Positions 11,329 to 23,400 of a stretch of 64,000 bases of DNA are shown here, one piece after another; the stretch's first letter is position 1; every line of letters begins with the position of its first letter. The notes beneath the pieces are model-generated. The model did no database searches. It was given only the letters and a program-made list of their open reading frames with translations, and had not been told where the DNA came from. The stretch is from the NCBI RefSeq assembly GCF_019393635.1, contig NC_057863.1, positions 641,921,306 through 641,985,305 of the forward strand. Direction: 5' to 3'. Both the position numbers and the translations under genes were made by a program. Source of the DNA: Dromiciops gliroides (Eukaryota; Chordata; Mammalia; Microbiotheria; Microbiotheriidae).

Positions 11329-11658
11329 GCATGCTGCCTCTGCATGTGTGGCTCTGAGTTCTAACTGGGGGGATGTGGTCATTTGAACCACGGGGCTGTT
11401 TGCTGAACGAAGGGAAGCCCCGAGTGGGCAGGGGAATTTCTCAGAGTCCTCTGGCACCTAGAAGTGCCTGGCTCTGAGCAGTCCCAGGGGCCTTCAAAAG
11501 CCTTCTCAGAACTCACAGCTTTTGATGGCTTCCTAACGTGTGAAGTGTGACAGGAGGAACAATGACAGACTTCTACCCCAAGAAGGGCAGGGACTTTGGG
11601 GTCTTGTCCCATCAGCCCCACACAGATTCAGAGGCTGTGGATCCAAACATTGACAGAC

Positions 11659-11664
11659 TTTATT
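11659..11664 (-). terminator. KMT2B poly(A) signal
   Basis: AATAAA on the minus strand, about 270 bp after the KMT2B stop at 11934. It faces the IGFLR1 3' end. The 11330-11650 gap holds nothing else that I can identify. Confidence 0.8.
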
Positions 11665-11933
11665 GTGGGGGGAGTCCCCCCTGGGACCCCACCTTTTAAA
11701 TAAAAAAAGTGCATAGAAAAGAAGGGATTTAGAAACCTTTGTACAATATATCTACAACCTGGACCCTGCAGGCAGGTGATAACTGGAAGAGGGCAGGCAG
11801 GGCTCCCTGGGGACACGTGCTGAGGTGGGGGAGGGGGACATAAGATGGAAAAGTATGTGGGGGGGTCCCCCTCAGGGCCAGGCCAGGGGTGAACAGCTTG
11901 GACTTGGAGGGGAGGAGAGGGGCAGGGAGGGGG

Positions 11934-13114
11934 TCAGTTGAGGAATCTTCGACATCGTTTGGCCCCACAGTTGCAGGGCAGCTTGTTGCTGGCATCCTCA
12001 ATAGGGAACTTATAGTCATAGGTGAGCTCCTCCCCCCTGAGGATGCGCCGGAGAGCGAAGATGACGATGTGCTTCTGACCCTCCACGTGGATCACCCTCG
12101 AGAAGCAGTTGGGCTCACATGAGTGGTTGATGAAACGCGCAGCATTCCCGTGCATGGTGGCATCCACCACGTCAAAGTCGTCCATGCGGAACATGTAGCA
12201 CCCAATGCCCTGGGGAGAAGGGGCGGGAGCCGAGGGTGAGGATCCCTCCGGCCAGCCGCTGTCCCGGGGCCCAAGGAGGTCGCGTCGACCCGCACAGCCC
12301 CTTACCCACCTTCCCGTCGTAGTACTTCTCCCGCTTGTCAGTGAGCACCGAGCGAATGACTATGCCCGAGTACTCGATGACCATCTCGCCGGCATCGATG
12401 TTGCGTTTGCAAAACAAGCCTCGGCCATGGATGGCTGATCTGCATGGGGAAGGGGCACAGCTTAATATCAGGGGCTGTCCCCACCCCAGAGGTGATGCCC
12501 CTTCTCCCCACAGAAACCGCCACCACCCCAGCCCTCACCTGTAGACCCCCACGGCCTCTTTGGATGTCTTCTTAAGATGACGGAAGCGCATGGCCATGGG
12601 CAGCTCCAAACTGGTGGCCCGCCTGGGGCAGGGAAAAGCATTAGCCAGAGGCTCTGCCCCCCGACCCCCACAGCCCTCCCCTTTTCTGGGACCCAGGCAC
12701 CTGGCCTCTCAGACCTTGCTCCTGCCCTACAATACCTGGTAGACCTGAGCTGCACCTCATCCTCCTCCTCATCGCAGGCAGCGCCCTCAGGCAGCACCCG
12801 ATGCTGGGACGCCAGGAAGTTGAACATGTCAAAGGTGCATTTCCTGAGGGACAAGGGCAGTCATCTCACACTCCCCTGAGAGGGCCACAGGAGCAGCCCA
12901 TTCCTCCCCAACACCAGGGATGCTCCCCCATCTCACCGGAGGTAGACTTCTGCCCGGGCGGCACCATGGGGGTTCAGGGGAGGCTCTTCCTGCCCCTCCC
13001 CCTGCTGGTGGTATCGGAACTTGTAGTGGTGGCAGCGCTGGGCCCCTGGCAGCTGCTCAGCCAGGAAGATCACAGCATCATGGTGGATCCCCAAGAGCCG
13101 CGCACCACTCATCC
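11934..13114 (-). other. KMT2B: KMT2B exons 33-37: WIN motif and catalytic SET/post-SET
   Basis: Exon 33 has the WDR5-interacting [10 protein letters not shown]. The SET domain runs from [20 protein letters not shown] through [20 protein letters not shown] to [34 protein letters not shown], and the post-[16 protein letters not shown] followed by the stop. The cofactor-pocket NHSC, the YDY motif and the three post-SET cysteines are all present, so the catalytic end is intact. Confidence 0.97.
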
Positions 13115-16100
13115 CTGGGGGAGAGGAGGGCCAGGGGCATCACAAGAGGCTCCCTCTGCCCCCTGCCCTGTTCCTGCCCACTCCCTGCAAGTAACTTGTT
13201 GGATTCCCCTGCCCTGCTCCCAGCTCACCACTGAAGGAGAGATGCCTGAGCCGGGCATGACCCCGGGCCTCCTGGACCTTCTCAATCAAGGTTCGCCACG
13301 CCCCTGCAGAGATGGGATGATCAGCTCTTGGGTCCCTGCCCTGCCTGGATCTCCCCCTGACCCCCCTCCCCTGCCCGAGCACCATCCACCTCACCCTCCA
13401 GGCTCTCGGCTTCCACACTGAAGCCATCTTCACTGCTGATCTCGAAGCGCAGGTGGGGCCCTGCCCGCCGGGGCCCCTGATTCTCCTTGTCTTCAGGGGA
13501 TGGCGGATCATCCTCTGAACTCGATGCTTCACCTGCCGTCGTGAGGGAGGGGCTGCCAATCGGTCTCCCCCAACATCCTGTCCCTCTCCTGCTGGCACCC
13601 TGCCCACGACTCCCAATCGTCCACCCCTTCCCTTCCCGCTCGCCAGGCTGCCCCAGAGATGCCTCGGCGTGCGTGTGACCCTCCGGCCACTCCCCAAGGG
13701 TTTTCATTTCCCGAAAGAACTGGGTCTGAGCAGGCGAGCCTCGGGGAGAGGAGTGTAGGCACTACCTGAGTAGTGGTGCCACTGGGGCTCAAGCAGCAGG
13801 TCTGGGGGGCCTTCAGAGACCTTGGAGAAGCCACAGTCCGGCAGTGGGAGCAATGGGGACCGGTCGGGAAGGGGCCTACGGAAAGCAGAGTCGGCCGGTC
13901 AGAACAGGAAGGAGCAGAAGGGGAGGTCCTGGGGAAATGGGAGGAGGGCAGGCCACTCACGTGGGACTTTCTCCCCCACTGGGTTCCCCAGGAGCATCCA
14001 GATCCAAGACTCCACGAACAGTGGGGGTTTTCATCCGTACTCTGCTCAATCTGGTCAAAAGGGATGCAAAGATTTGAAGAGAAAACCCGCAAGGAGGCCG
14101 GAAGCATCTGCTCCCCACCCAAAACCTCCCAAAGTTCCTACTTGCCCGTCACCACTCACCCACTGCCCAAGGCCCCTGCTGATTGGGGGGTACTCTCAGG
14201 GGACTCCCCCTCTCCATCCAGCCGGGGGGCCTTGTTTGGGGGGGGTGCTGAGGGGCCGCGGCCAGCGAAGGTTGACACCCTCTTGACTCGAATGGCTGGG
14301 CGGGGGGGACTGGGGGGCCCGCTGCTCAGCACCAGGGTCAGTGATGGGGGAGGTGGAGGTGGGGGGCGCACCACCCCCACCACAGGCAGCACGCTCAACA
14401 AGGGCCCGGGTGTGAGACCCCAGGCTGGGGTGGGAGGAGGGGTTGGGGGGGGGCCGTTTGGGTAGAGGCGGGGCTGGCTCACTCTCCCCTGCCATTTTCA
14501 CAAACACCTGCCCCAGTTTGTTCACAAGAATGATCTTGGAGGCAGCAGTTTTGGGAGGTTCCGGGGCAGGACTGAGGCTCAGCACTCGAACCCCAGGAGC
14601 CCCAGGAAGCCAGGCAAACGTCCGGGGGGGATCGGCTGGGGTGGGGAGCGGGGCTGGGGAGGCCTGGCTGCCATTAGCCAGTGAGGGCGGTGGGAGGGGG
14701 GGGTCTTCACCAGGGCCAGCACCCCCCTCACCAGCTCCACCTAGGTTCTTGAGTACAAACTCCACAATTTCTGAAGGAAGGTCCTCGGGGGGTCTTGCCC
14801 CATCCCCTCCTCCCCCCCCACCCCCCACCCCCCCCCACCCCCGGCCCCGAAGGGGGGGCTTCCTGGCCCCGGGGCTGCTGGACGGCCTCAGCTTCACTGT
14901 CCGTGCCGTCATCCACTCCGTCCAGCTGTTCGATTCGGGGGGTTCCGGGTATGGGACCAGGTGGCGGGCCAGGCCCAGGCACCACAGTTGGGGGGAAGTG
15001 AATGTAGTGGGCAGCAGGGCCAGCCTCCTCCTCTGAACTATCCCCAGGGGCCCCCCGGCTATTCCCCCCAGCCCCCTCGGCCACAATCTCCTCCTCCTGG
15101 AAGGGTTCAGACTCGAGCAGGCTCGCCGCAAAGTCCAAGTCGGCCGCGCTCAGCCCCGGCACCACCTCCATGTCCTCAAAGTCGGGGCCCAAGTCCTCAG
15201 GAGGAGGGGGTGGGGAGGAGGCTGGACCAGGGGGAGCCAGCTCCCCTGAGGTAGGCATGAGGGCCTCAAGGGCTGAGGTAGGAGGGGGCACCCTGAGCTG
15301 AGGAGGGGGCCTGGAAGGTGGAGAGGCCCGGCGGGGCGGCAGCCGAGAAGCCAGGGGGCTGGGACGGCGGGAACGTCTCGGGGGCGCTGGGAAGTCCAGA
15401 TCACCGACTGTGGGGATGTGGTGACACAGAGACGACGGACTTCCTGTGAGGGGAGACAATGTATCGGCCTGAAGCTCTAAAGCCAGAACCCCCTTTTGGC
15501 TCTGCCCCGCTGACAGCGGCCACCCATACTCACCAGGGGAGGGGAGTGGCCAGCAGGAGACACCGCCCAGGGGCCTTCGGGAAGGTGAGTAGTTGGGCAC
15601 TTTGATTCTAGCCCCTGAGACAGATCGGGGGACTGGAGACGGGGTGGCGCTCTGCTCTGGAGGGGGGGGGCAAGGGGCCTGTGTTCTGGGCAGGGGAGTA
15701 GCGCTCAGGACCCAGGGAAACTGCCTCAGGCCCCAGCTGTGGGGACTCGGCTCCAAGCAGCTCTGAAACAACAGGACCGACAACATGAGGGGAAGAGAAA
15801 AGGGGTCCTCTTGGAGTAGGAGAGCCACGCTATCTATTTATTTCTTTGCTACTGCAGGGGCGGTTTGGGGGTTTCTTCCTTCTCCTTTTGCTCCCCACTC
15901 CCTCAGGCTTAACACTCGGCCTTCAGCTTTTCTTCTCGAATGTTCTTCAGGGTTACAAGGGAATTCTTTAGACTTTCCACCTCCATGGGAACTTCAGACA
16001 CCTCCCCCCGACTCCTCCTCCTCACTCACCGGCTTCCTGGTGGCTTCACCATTCTACCCATCACCTGGACCCCACAATTCAACGTCCTCTGCCCCCTTCT

Positions 16101-17361
16101 CTCAGAGCTTTGCTGACTATGCCTCCGAGTCCTGCTCGCATCCGTCCCACTTCTAGCAGCCCCCTCTGGCCGGGCCTCTGCCCCTCAGAGCTTGCCACAC
16201 AACACCAAAAGAATGAGCTCTCTAAGCTACTAAAGGCACGACTGTGTCACATCCTCTCCCTGCTCAATACGTTTCCTGGCTTCCTATCAACCCCCTCAAC
16301 CCAAGCTAAATGCCTCAATCTGCATTCAGGGCCTGTGACCAGCTGGCCCCTCCCTGCTCCTCCCCAGTACACCCTTTCCCTTTCCACCAGGTTGTCTTTG
16401 CTCAGGACAGTCCCTGTCTCTGTCCTACCCCCATCCTCCAAGATGCAGCTCAGCCTCTCTCCCGGTCCTCTCCCTCCTATCCATCAGCTCGGCCATCAGC
16501 ATGTACCATACCGAGTTCTCTCATGTTTGTGAGGCCTGCCTCCAAAACCAGATTGTCAGAGGCAAAAAATCCAGGCTTCCCATGCCCTGCTTTCTACCCT
16601 AACAGCCACCACAGAGCGGGATGCAAAGCACAGGACAGCAAACTTCCCTAAGTGAATCAGGGAGTCTACAAGCCAGTGGGCAGGGGGTACCTGAAGTGGG
16701 CACGGGGCTATGCACAATGGTCCTGTTCTCCTCTGCTGCCCCTACGTGGTCAGGTTCCTCCCGAGGGCCCCGGGGGCGATACTCTAGGATCCGGCACCGA
16801 TACCAGCAGCGCCGACGGGCGTCCACTGTGCTCCAATACAGACGCGAGCACCTGTGAGGAGGAGAGGTGAGTCCCAAACAGCTTAGGGCCCGGGTCATAG
16901 CTTCTCTCCCTTCCTCCCACAACCCTGGCATATCAGGGCCTCTCACTGGTAGCCAACGGGAAAGAGTCTTCCCTCGCAGTCAGACAGGTCAGACAGAGTC
17001 CCCAAGGAATCGATTCGGATAGAGCCTGTGAATAAAGAGCAAGACTAAGAAGGTGACTCCTGGGGAGTCTCAGAACATGAAGAGCATGGGCAAGGAAAGA
17101 GGGGGGGCGGGGGCCTCACCTATAAGCACATTGATGGCATCTGGCTCTAATCCCGTCAAAAACTTTCGCTTGAAACTGATGCCCTCAAAATCAACATAGA
17201 CCCGGCGGAGAACATCAAAGCCATCAGGAGTCACGATCTCCTGGGGGTGGGGAAGGGGAGGGTGTCAGCCAAGTGAGTGGCCCACAAACTGCACCATAAG
17301 CAGAGGTTTCACAGAGAAGGCAGTTGGCTTGAGGGACTCTGTGCTTTTTGTTTTTTTGAAG

Positions 17362-17413
<52 letters not shown>

Positions 17414-20400
17414 CAACACAGCCTTGACAAGTAGCAATTATAAGACACTAGTATCTATATGATGTAAGGAAGGGGTGTGACTTCAAGAGGATTGTGCGAG
17501 GTCAGGTAAGGATGGAGAGGACAAACAAGTGGCACAGAGAGGATCTGCCCCTACCCTGAAGGCCACAGTCCCACCTTGCCATCCAGGAGGTCCGTGTGTT
17601 TTTGGCAAAAAACCTTCTTGTCATCCTGGAAGATACAGCAGCTGGCTCGGGCACACATGAAGTGGAAATTGCTGAGGCAAGAGGACAAGCAGCAGCCCAC
17701 AGTAGCTCCAGGCTTCAGGCACAGTTCACACCTCTGAGAGGGGAGACTGGGGATCAGGGACAACTCACAGCACTGAAGGGAACTAGTCAAACCCCAATCC
17801 CCTTTCCCCACAAGCCCTCCTGAAGCCCAAGAGAGAAGTCATAGAGCATTCTGAGACGTGCATGGCCAATCAGCGATTTTCGTTTTAAATCTGACAATAA
17901 CCCCAGCACATAGGACTGCTCGATGGGCTTTCCACGTTCCAGACAAGGAGACGGGCTCCCAAACACCCAATGGCTCGCCCAGAGCTGGTGGTGAGGTCCC
18001 TGGCCCCTCACCATCTGGCGGCCCCGGGCCACAGCTGCGTGAACGTTCTTGAGAGAGCCATCATTCTCCTCAAATACTTCTGCCGACCAAATGGCACAAT
18101 TGACGTGTGTCCACTCGTTCTGTCCAATGTATAAGAGCCTTCCGGCCTCCTGGTGGGGAGAGGGGAGACGATCCCAGGGCAAGAGGGTCAGAAAGTATGA
18201 GAGGACAAAAAGGGAGGAGTTCAAGGTGGGCAGAGATTAGCAACTGAGCAATGACCACTCCCAAGCCAACCTCTTACCTTGGAGTCGGCATCCCCAAACT
18301 TGAGGCAGAGGGCACACTGGCGCGGGTCCTCTATGTGGGGATCCAAAGCTAGCTCCTTGGCCTGGGTGGCTAGACGGTGAAAAATGCTTTCAGGACTGTG
18401 GCCCGGGCCTCCTCAACCCTGCACGGTGTAGCCACTAAACTACCACCACCTCAAGAACCCGGGGAGCCCCCCCTACCTGGAATGGCACCTCCACCAGGGG
18501 GGTGGCCAGATACGGGGGTCTCAGAGTCTTGTTGCCTCCACTGAGCATAGATGTGATCCGCAGATGGGGGCAGAACTGCGTTGGGCAGGACTCCACTGCA
18601 GAAAAGAGGGAAGACAGTCACTGAGGGAACGTGGCTGCCCTAAGGCCAGAGGGACGATTCTCCTGCCAGGTTTCCCTCTCCTCTACCCCGGCCTCAAAGC
18701 CTTGCTCACTTGGGCAGCCGGGTACTCCGTCTCCAGTACTTGGGATCGTGGGCATCAAACCAGCTGAAGGCAGACTCTAGTAGCTAGGGAAAGGAGACAC
18801 GGCAGAAGAGAGAGAAGAGAGGGCTTCAGTAAGGCAGCTGGAACCGAAGGGAAATGGCAGACCTTTCCCCGGATGGCCATTTCTCTAAGCTCCTTCTCAC
18901 CTTCAATAAGAGCCCTTTGGCCTGCCCGACAGCCCGGCGCTCAGGGGCATCTCCTTCCTCCATGTGTCTCATCAGGATACCGACTACATCCTCCATGAAG
19001 CTGTGCTATAAGGGGAGTGGGTGGTTGTTAGGGAAGGTCCTTCCTTTAATCCTCAACCACCCCAACTCCCTGGACCCCCCACACCCATACCACAGAGCTG
19101 TACTGTCCATCTTCGAAGAGCTGGCTTACAGCTCGGAGGTCACAGGGTCCTCGGTGCAACTGCTCCCCATCCTGCCCACACTGCAATGGTAGGTAGGGGG
19201 AGTGAGCACCTCTCTCCGGGGGTCTTCTTCCCTCCCCCGAAGAAGGCCCTCCCCCATACCTGGGTGCACTGCAGCAGCGGTCCAGTCACCTTGGCACTCA
19301 GTAACCCTTGGAGTACCTGGTGCAGCCCCCCCCGAAGGGCCCCATCCAAGGCCTCTCTCCATCGAGGGGGGGCTGTGCCAGCACAGGGCCCACACGTATA
19401 TAGCACCGAGTCTGGCAGCCCAGACAAAATCTCATAGCCCTCATCTGAAAATGGGCAGGAATGAAGATGAAAGGGTTAGGGCAAAGTTCAGAGACTACAG
19501 CTCCCAGCAGCCCTCAAGAGTAAAACACTGGAGGCTGGGGGAAGTTGTGCCCAGGGAGCTCATGGGATACATAGTCCACTCACCCTGAAGGGGAAGGGGA
19601 CTGGGGACCATCAGAGAGAGCAGGGCTGGGGTCCAGGGTGGTCCCCCCACCCACCTGAGAGGCCCTCGCACTTGGCATGCACCCAATGGTCACACTGTGC
19701 ACACTGCATCATCTTGCTCTCATAGTCATTATCCTCATAGCAGCGTGTACAAATTGGGCAAAAGTTTCCTGTGGGAAGAGATGCGGGGTTCAGAAGGGAC
19801 CCTCTCTTTCCACAAGCTCTGGGTCTTCCTGTTGAATCCTTCATCTCCACCCATCCCCCAAGGTCTGGACCTAGCACCCAGGCCACAGCCCTCCTTCTCC
19901 CGTGGGTCCTTCTACCCACTCTACTCCTCTCCTCAAAACATCCAGCTGCAGCTACAACAGAGACTGCCCGGAGCCCACCTCCAGAGGCTCTCTACCTTTC
20001 TCATAGAGCTGGGTACAGCCAGGGCAAAGACTACAATCTCCGGACCACTCGCTGTCCCAGTTCTTTCCTGGGGCCGCTCCACAGCTTTTGCACCGAACGC
20101 AGGCTGAGCAGATCTGTGAGAAGAAGTGTGGATGGAGAGCATAAGGGAAGTCAGGAAGAGACACAAAGTTGTAGGTTGGTCGAAAAGTAGGGGAGCAGCA
20201 GATGAGGCCAAGGCACAGGGATGACTGGACCAAGAGATCTCACCCAGTGGCGCCTTTTACGGGTGGCACGCGTTGGGTAGCTGGGCCCTAAGCAGGCAGG
20301 GTGGTAGGCATGGCGGCAGCGCTCACACTCCAAGAGGTGCTATCACAGTTTGGGATGAGAGGAAAAGTCACGATTCTCAGATCTGGCTGTTGCTCCCCCA

Positions 20401-23400
20401 AGTTTATTCCCCCCCCCCCCGCCCAGCCCAATGCTCGCACCTTAGTGCTACGACCCTTACGCCCACAAACATGGCAGAACTTGCATCGGCGGCAGCACCA
20501 GGTGTCGTGGTGCTGGGGCAGTGGCCGCTCTGCCTCCTCCAAGCAGAATGGGTGGAAAGGGTCACAGCACACCTGGCAAAACACCAGCTGGGGAGAGAAA
20601 AGGGTATTTTACTGTTGCTGCCAAGGAAGCAAAGGATATGCTTAGAAAGAGGGGCTACTGGGGGACCAAGGAAGGGGCAGCAAAAGACATAAATAAGCAA
20701 GGGCACAACTGGGAGGGCACAGTGGCTGTCAGAGGGGACGGGGTGATCTCAGACCTCATGTAAGCCTTTGCTGGCACACAGCAGACACACGAGGGGAGGG
20801 CCCCCAGGCACCGAAGTGAGCACGCTCAGACCACCCATCAGCCACACATTCTCGAGGTCACAGTCCTCCTGGAAGGAGGAAGGGGTGATTGCAATCAGAG
20901 ACAGACACCTTTCCTCCACCATCCCTCTTCAACATCAAGTGACGCTGCATTTCCCTCTCAGGAGCTCTCCCATCCCAGCTCCTTGTGCCTCTTACCCTTC
21001 TCCCTCAAAGTTTGCTCACAACACTACCCCTGGCTCCACCTTGGGTTTCTCATTCCAACATGATTTGACAGAGTAGAGACAGAAAGCCAGAACTTCCTGG
21101 CCCTCCATCTCTCCTAGAGTCTGACCGCCAAGCCCTGTACACAGCGCCCCCCCCCCCCTCCCCGAGCCCGATCAGACGCCCACTTCTTGTGCCCTCACCA
21201 AGACCACAGTTCTTGCTCTACCTTGAAGTCCACACGGACTCGATGGATACCATCAGGAGACTTTTGCTTTCCAGTCCAGCCATTAGGGAAGGAGGCAAAG
21301 GGTCCAGGGGCAGAAGTGTCCTGGGAAGGGGGTGGGAGGGAGATGGGCCTGGAGGCGAGGCAAGGACAGCCAGGGTGGGGGGAGGGGGTCCTGGCTGCAC
21401 CTTACTTTCCCAATCTAAGCTCCACTGCTTCCCTAAGGGAATTCTCAGGTCAGACTCCAAGTGAGGCCACTGTGCTACCTGCCCCCCCCAGTGGTTTTGA
21501 TGCCCCCTGATCCCCTCCCCCCTCTTGCCCAACTTTGACACTTTCTGCAGAGCCCAGCTCACTTCACCCTTACTCATTTGTTCGTTTGCTCATTCGACAA
21601 CAGTCTTCCTTCACCCCAATCTCTTGTTTGTGTGGGCACATCACCGGTGCTGTGCCATGATCACGGCCCCAACTACACATGACGCTTTTGGAGGCGAGGG
21701 GCTGTGCTGCTTCACTCCCTGCTCCAGCCCCTTCCCCTTCCTTTGCAAGCAAAGCCTTGTTCATTCCCAGGGCATGACAGGAGATGGGGCTGACCTTTTC
21801 TAGGCGCCTCCGAGCCTTGAGCTGCACCACAGGCTGCAAAGTGGCCTTCCTGGGCCGGCTCTGCTCCTCAGGCTCCAGCAGGGGCAACTCTAGGTGAGGG
21901 AAGGAGTGAGATCTTCTGCCCCTCACCCAGCCTCTTCCTCTCCCCTAAAATCTCAAGCCCTCCCCGGATAACTGGCAAAACCTCGTTGTCTTGTATCTTG
22001 TGCTATTTACTCCCAGTTAACGTCAGCGAATGTTTACTTGAACGCAACTGAGACTTGCCCTGAGGTCTGGCATTGTCTATGACCCAAGAGGCCCCAGAAT
22101 TAGGTAAGGGAACTAAATGAGAAGTCTCTTCCCCTTAGGAGCCCGGAAAAAGTTCCCCCCATTATAGGTCAGGAAGTTAAGTGAAACTAGTATGGACAGA
22201 GGTAACTGGCCCTCACCATTTTCTCGAGGGGCACGGCGCCGGGAAGCTGGAGGGACACCTGGGTCTGAGTCATCCGAGTCTTCAAAAATGTCATAGGAAG
22301 GCCGCTGTTTGACACAGCGCCGGGCTGACTTGCGCTGCAGGAGGGGATCCTGCTCTTCAGACCCAGGCGGGGCCACTGCCTCCTCCCTGGGCCCCCCCAC
22401 CTCCTGACCCCCGACGTGGGCCAGGAGGCCCAGGAGAGGCTTCCAGGGATTCATCTGAATCCCAGGGTAACAGTGTCTTCACCATTGTGCGGCCTGTGAG
22501 GACAGGGGGGAGGGGGAAATGGTGTGGAGGGTAAGAAGCACGAGTATGGGGGGATACACAGAGAAGAAGGCAGAAATGAAATAGAAGGGAATACGTGGGA
22601 AGCGGGGAAGGGAAGGAATGTGGGAAGGAGAAAAAGACAGGTTTAACTGAACGAAACAGGAAAGATGGAGAGGAAATGGAGCTGGCACGGGGTGGAGAGA
22701 AGGAAAAGAATCATGTGGCCTCCTCCCCTAGCTCCCTGGTCACACCTCTGTCTAGAAGTGTGTTAGGGGTTTGGGGGCATTGGGGGTGGGATGTAGGGGT
22801 GCGGGCAAAGCCTTTCTAGTGGGATGACATTACCTTTCTTAGCCAGGCGCTCCATCTTGCGGGCCTCAATCTTATCACACTTCCGGTACCTGGGAAGGGG
22901 AGGGGCCCATCACTGGGGAAGGGGACTAGAGATCTGGTGGGGAAGGGGAGGGGCAACCTCATGGGATGCTAACTTTGCTGTTCTGAATAATGATCAAAAT
23001 AACAAATAACACAGATCTGAATTCTGGTCCCCATTGGCCCACAGGACTAGGGCTGGATGGTCAGGGGGAGGGACCGAGGGACCTCAGGTGAGTCACAAAA
23101 TGTTCAATGGGGGTGGAGGGTGTCCACACACAAGCAGCACTGGGAGGGACCCAGGATAACCCACAAGGAGCACACCAGTAGCCCTAGAGGAACTCACACA
23201 CAGCACTGTTTTTTGGTGTTTGGGCCTCCAAACTTGGGTTTGTCCAGGCAATTGACACAGGAGCCGCAGTCTTGCAGCCGCAGGCAGCCTCGGCAGCGCC
23301 CACATCGTGCCATCCGCATCTTCTTGCCTTGGTGGGAGGGCAGAGACCGTCTCGGGGCATGGGGCAGGGTCCCCCCAGTCCCTGTGGAGCCCGAGCTCCC

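Noticed and set aside
14443-15036. Plus-strand frame over KMT2B exon 28
   Set aside because: Shadow of the real minus-strand exon, which matches human KMT2B throughout.
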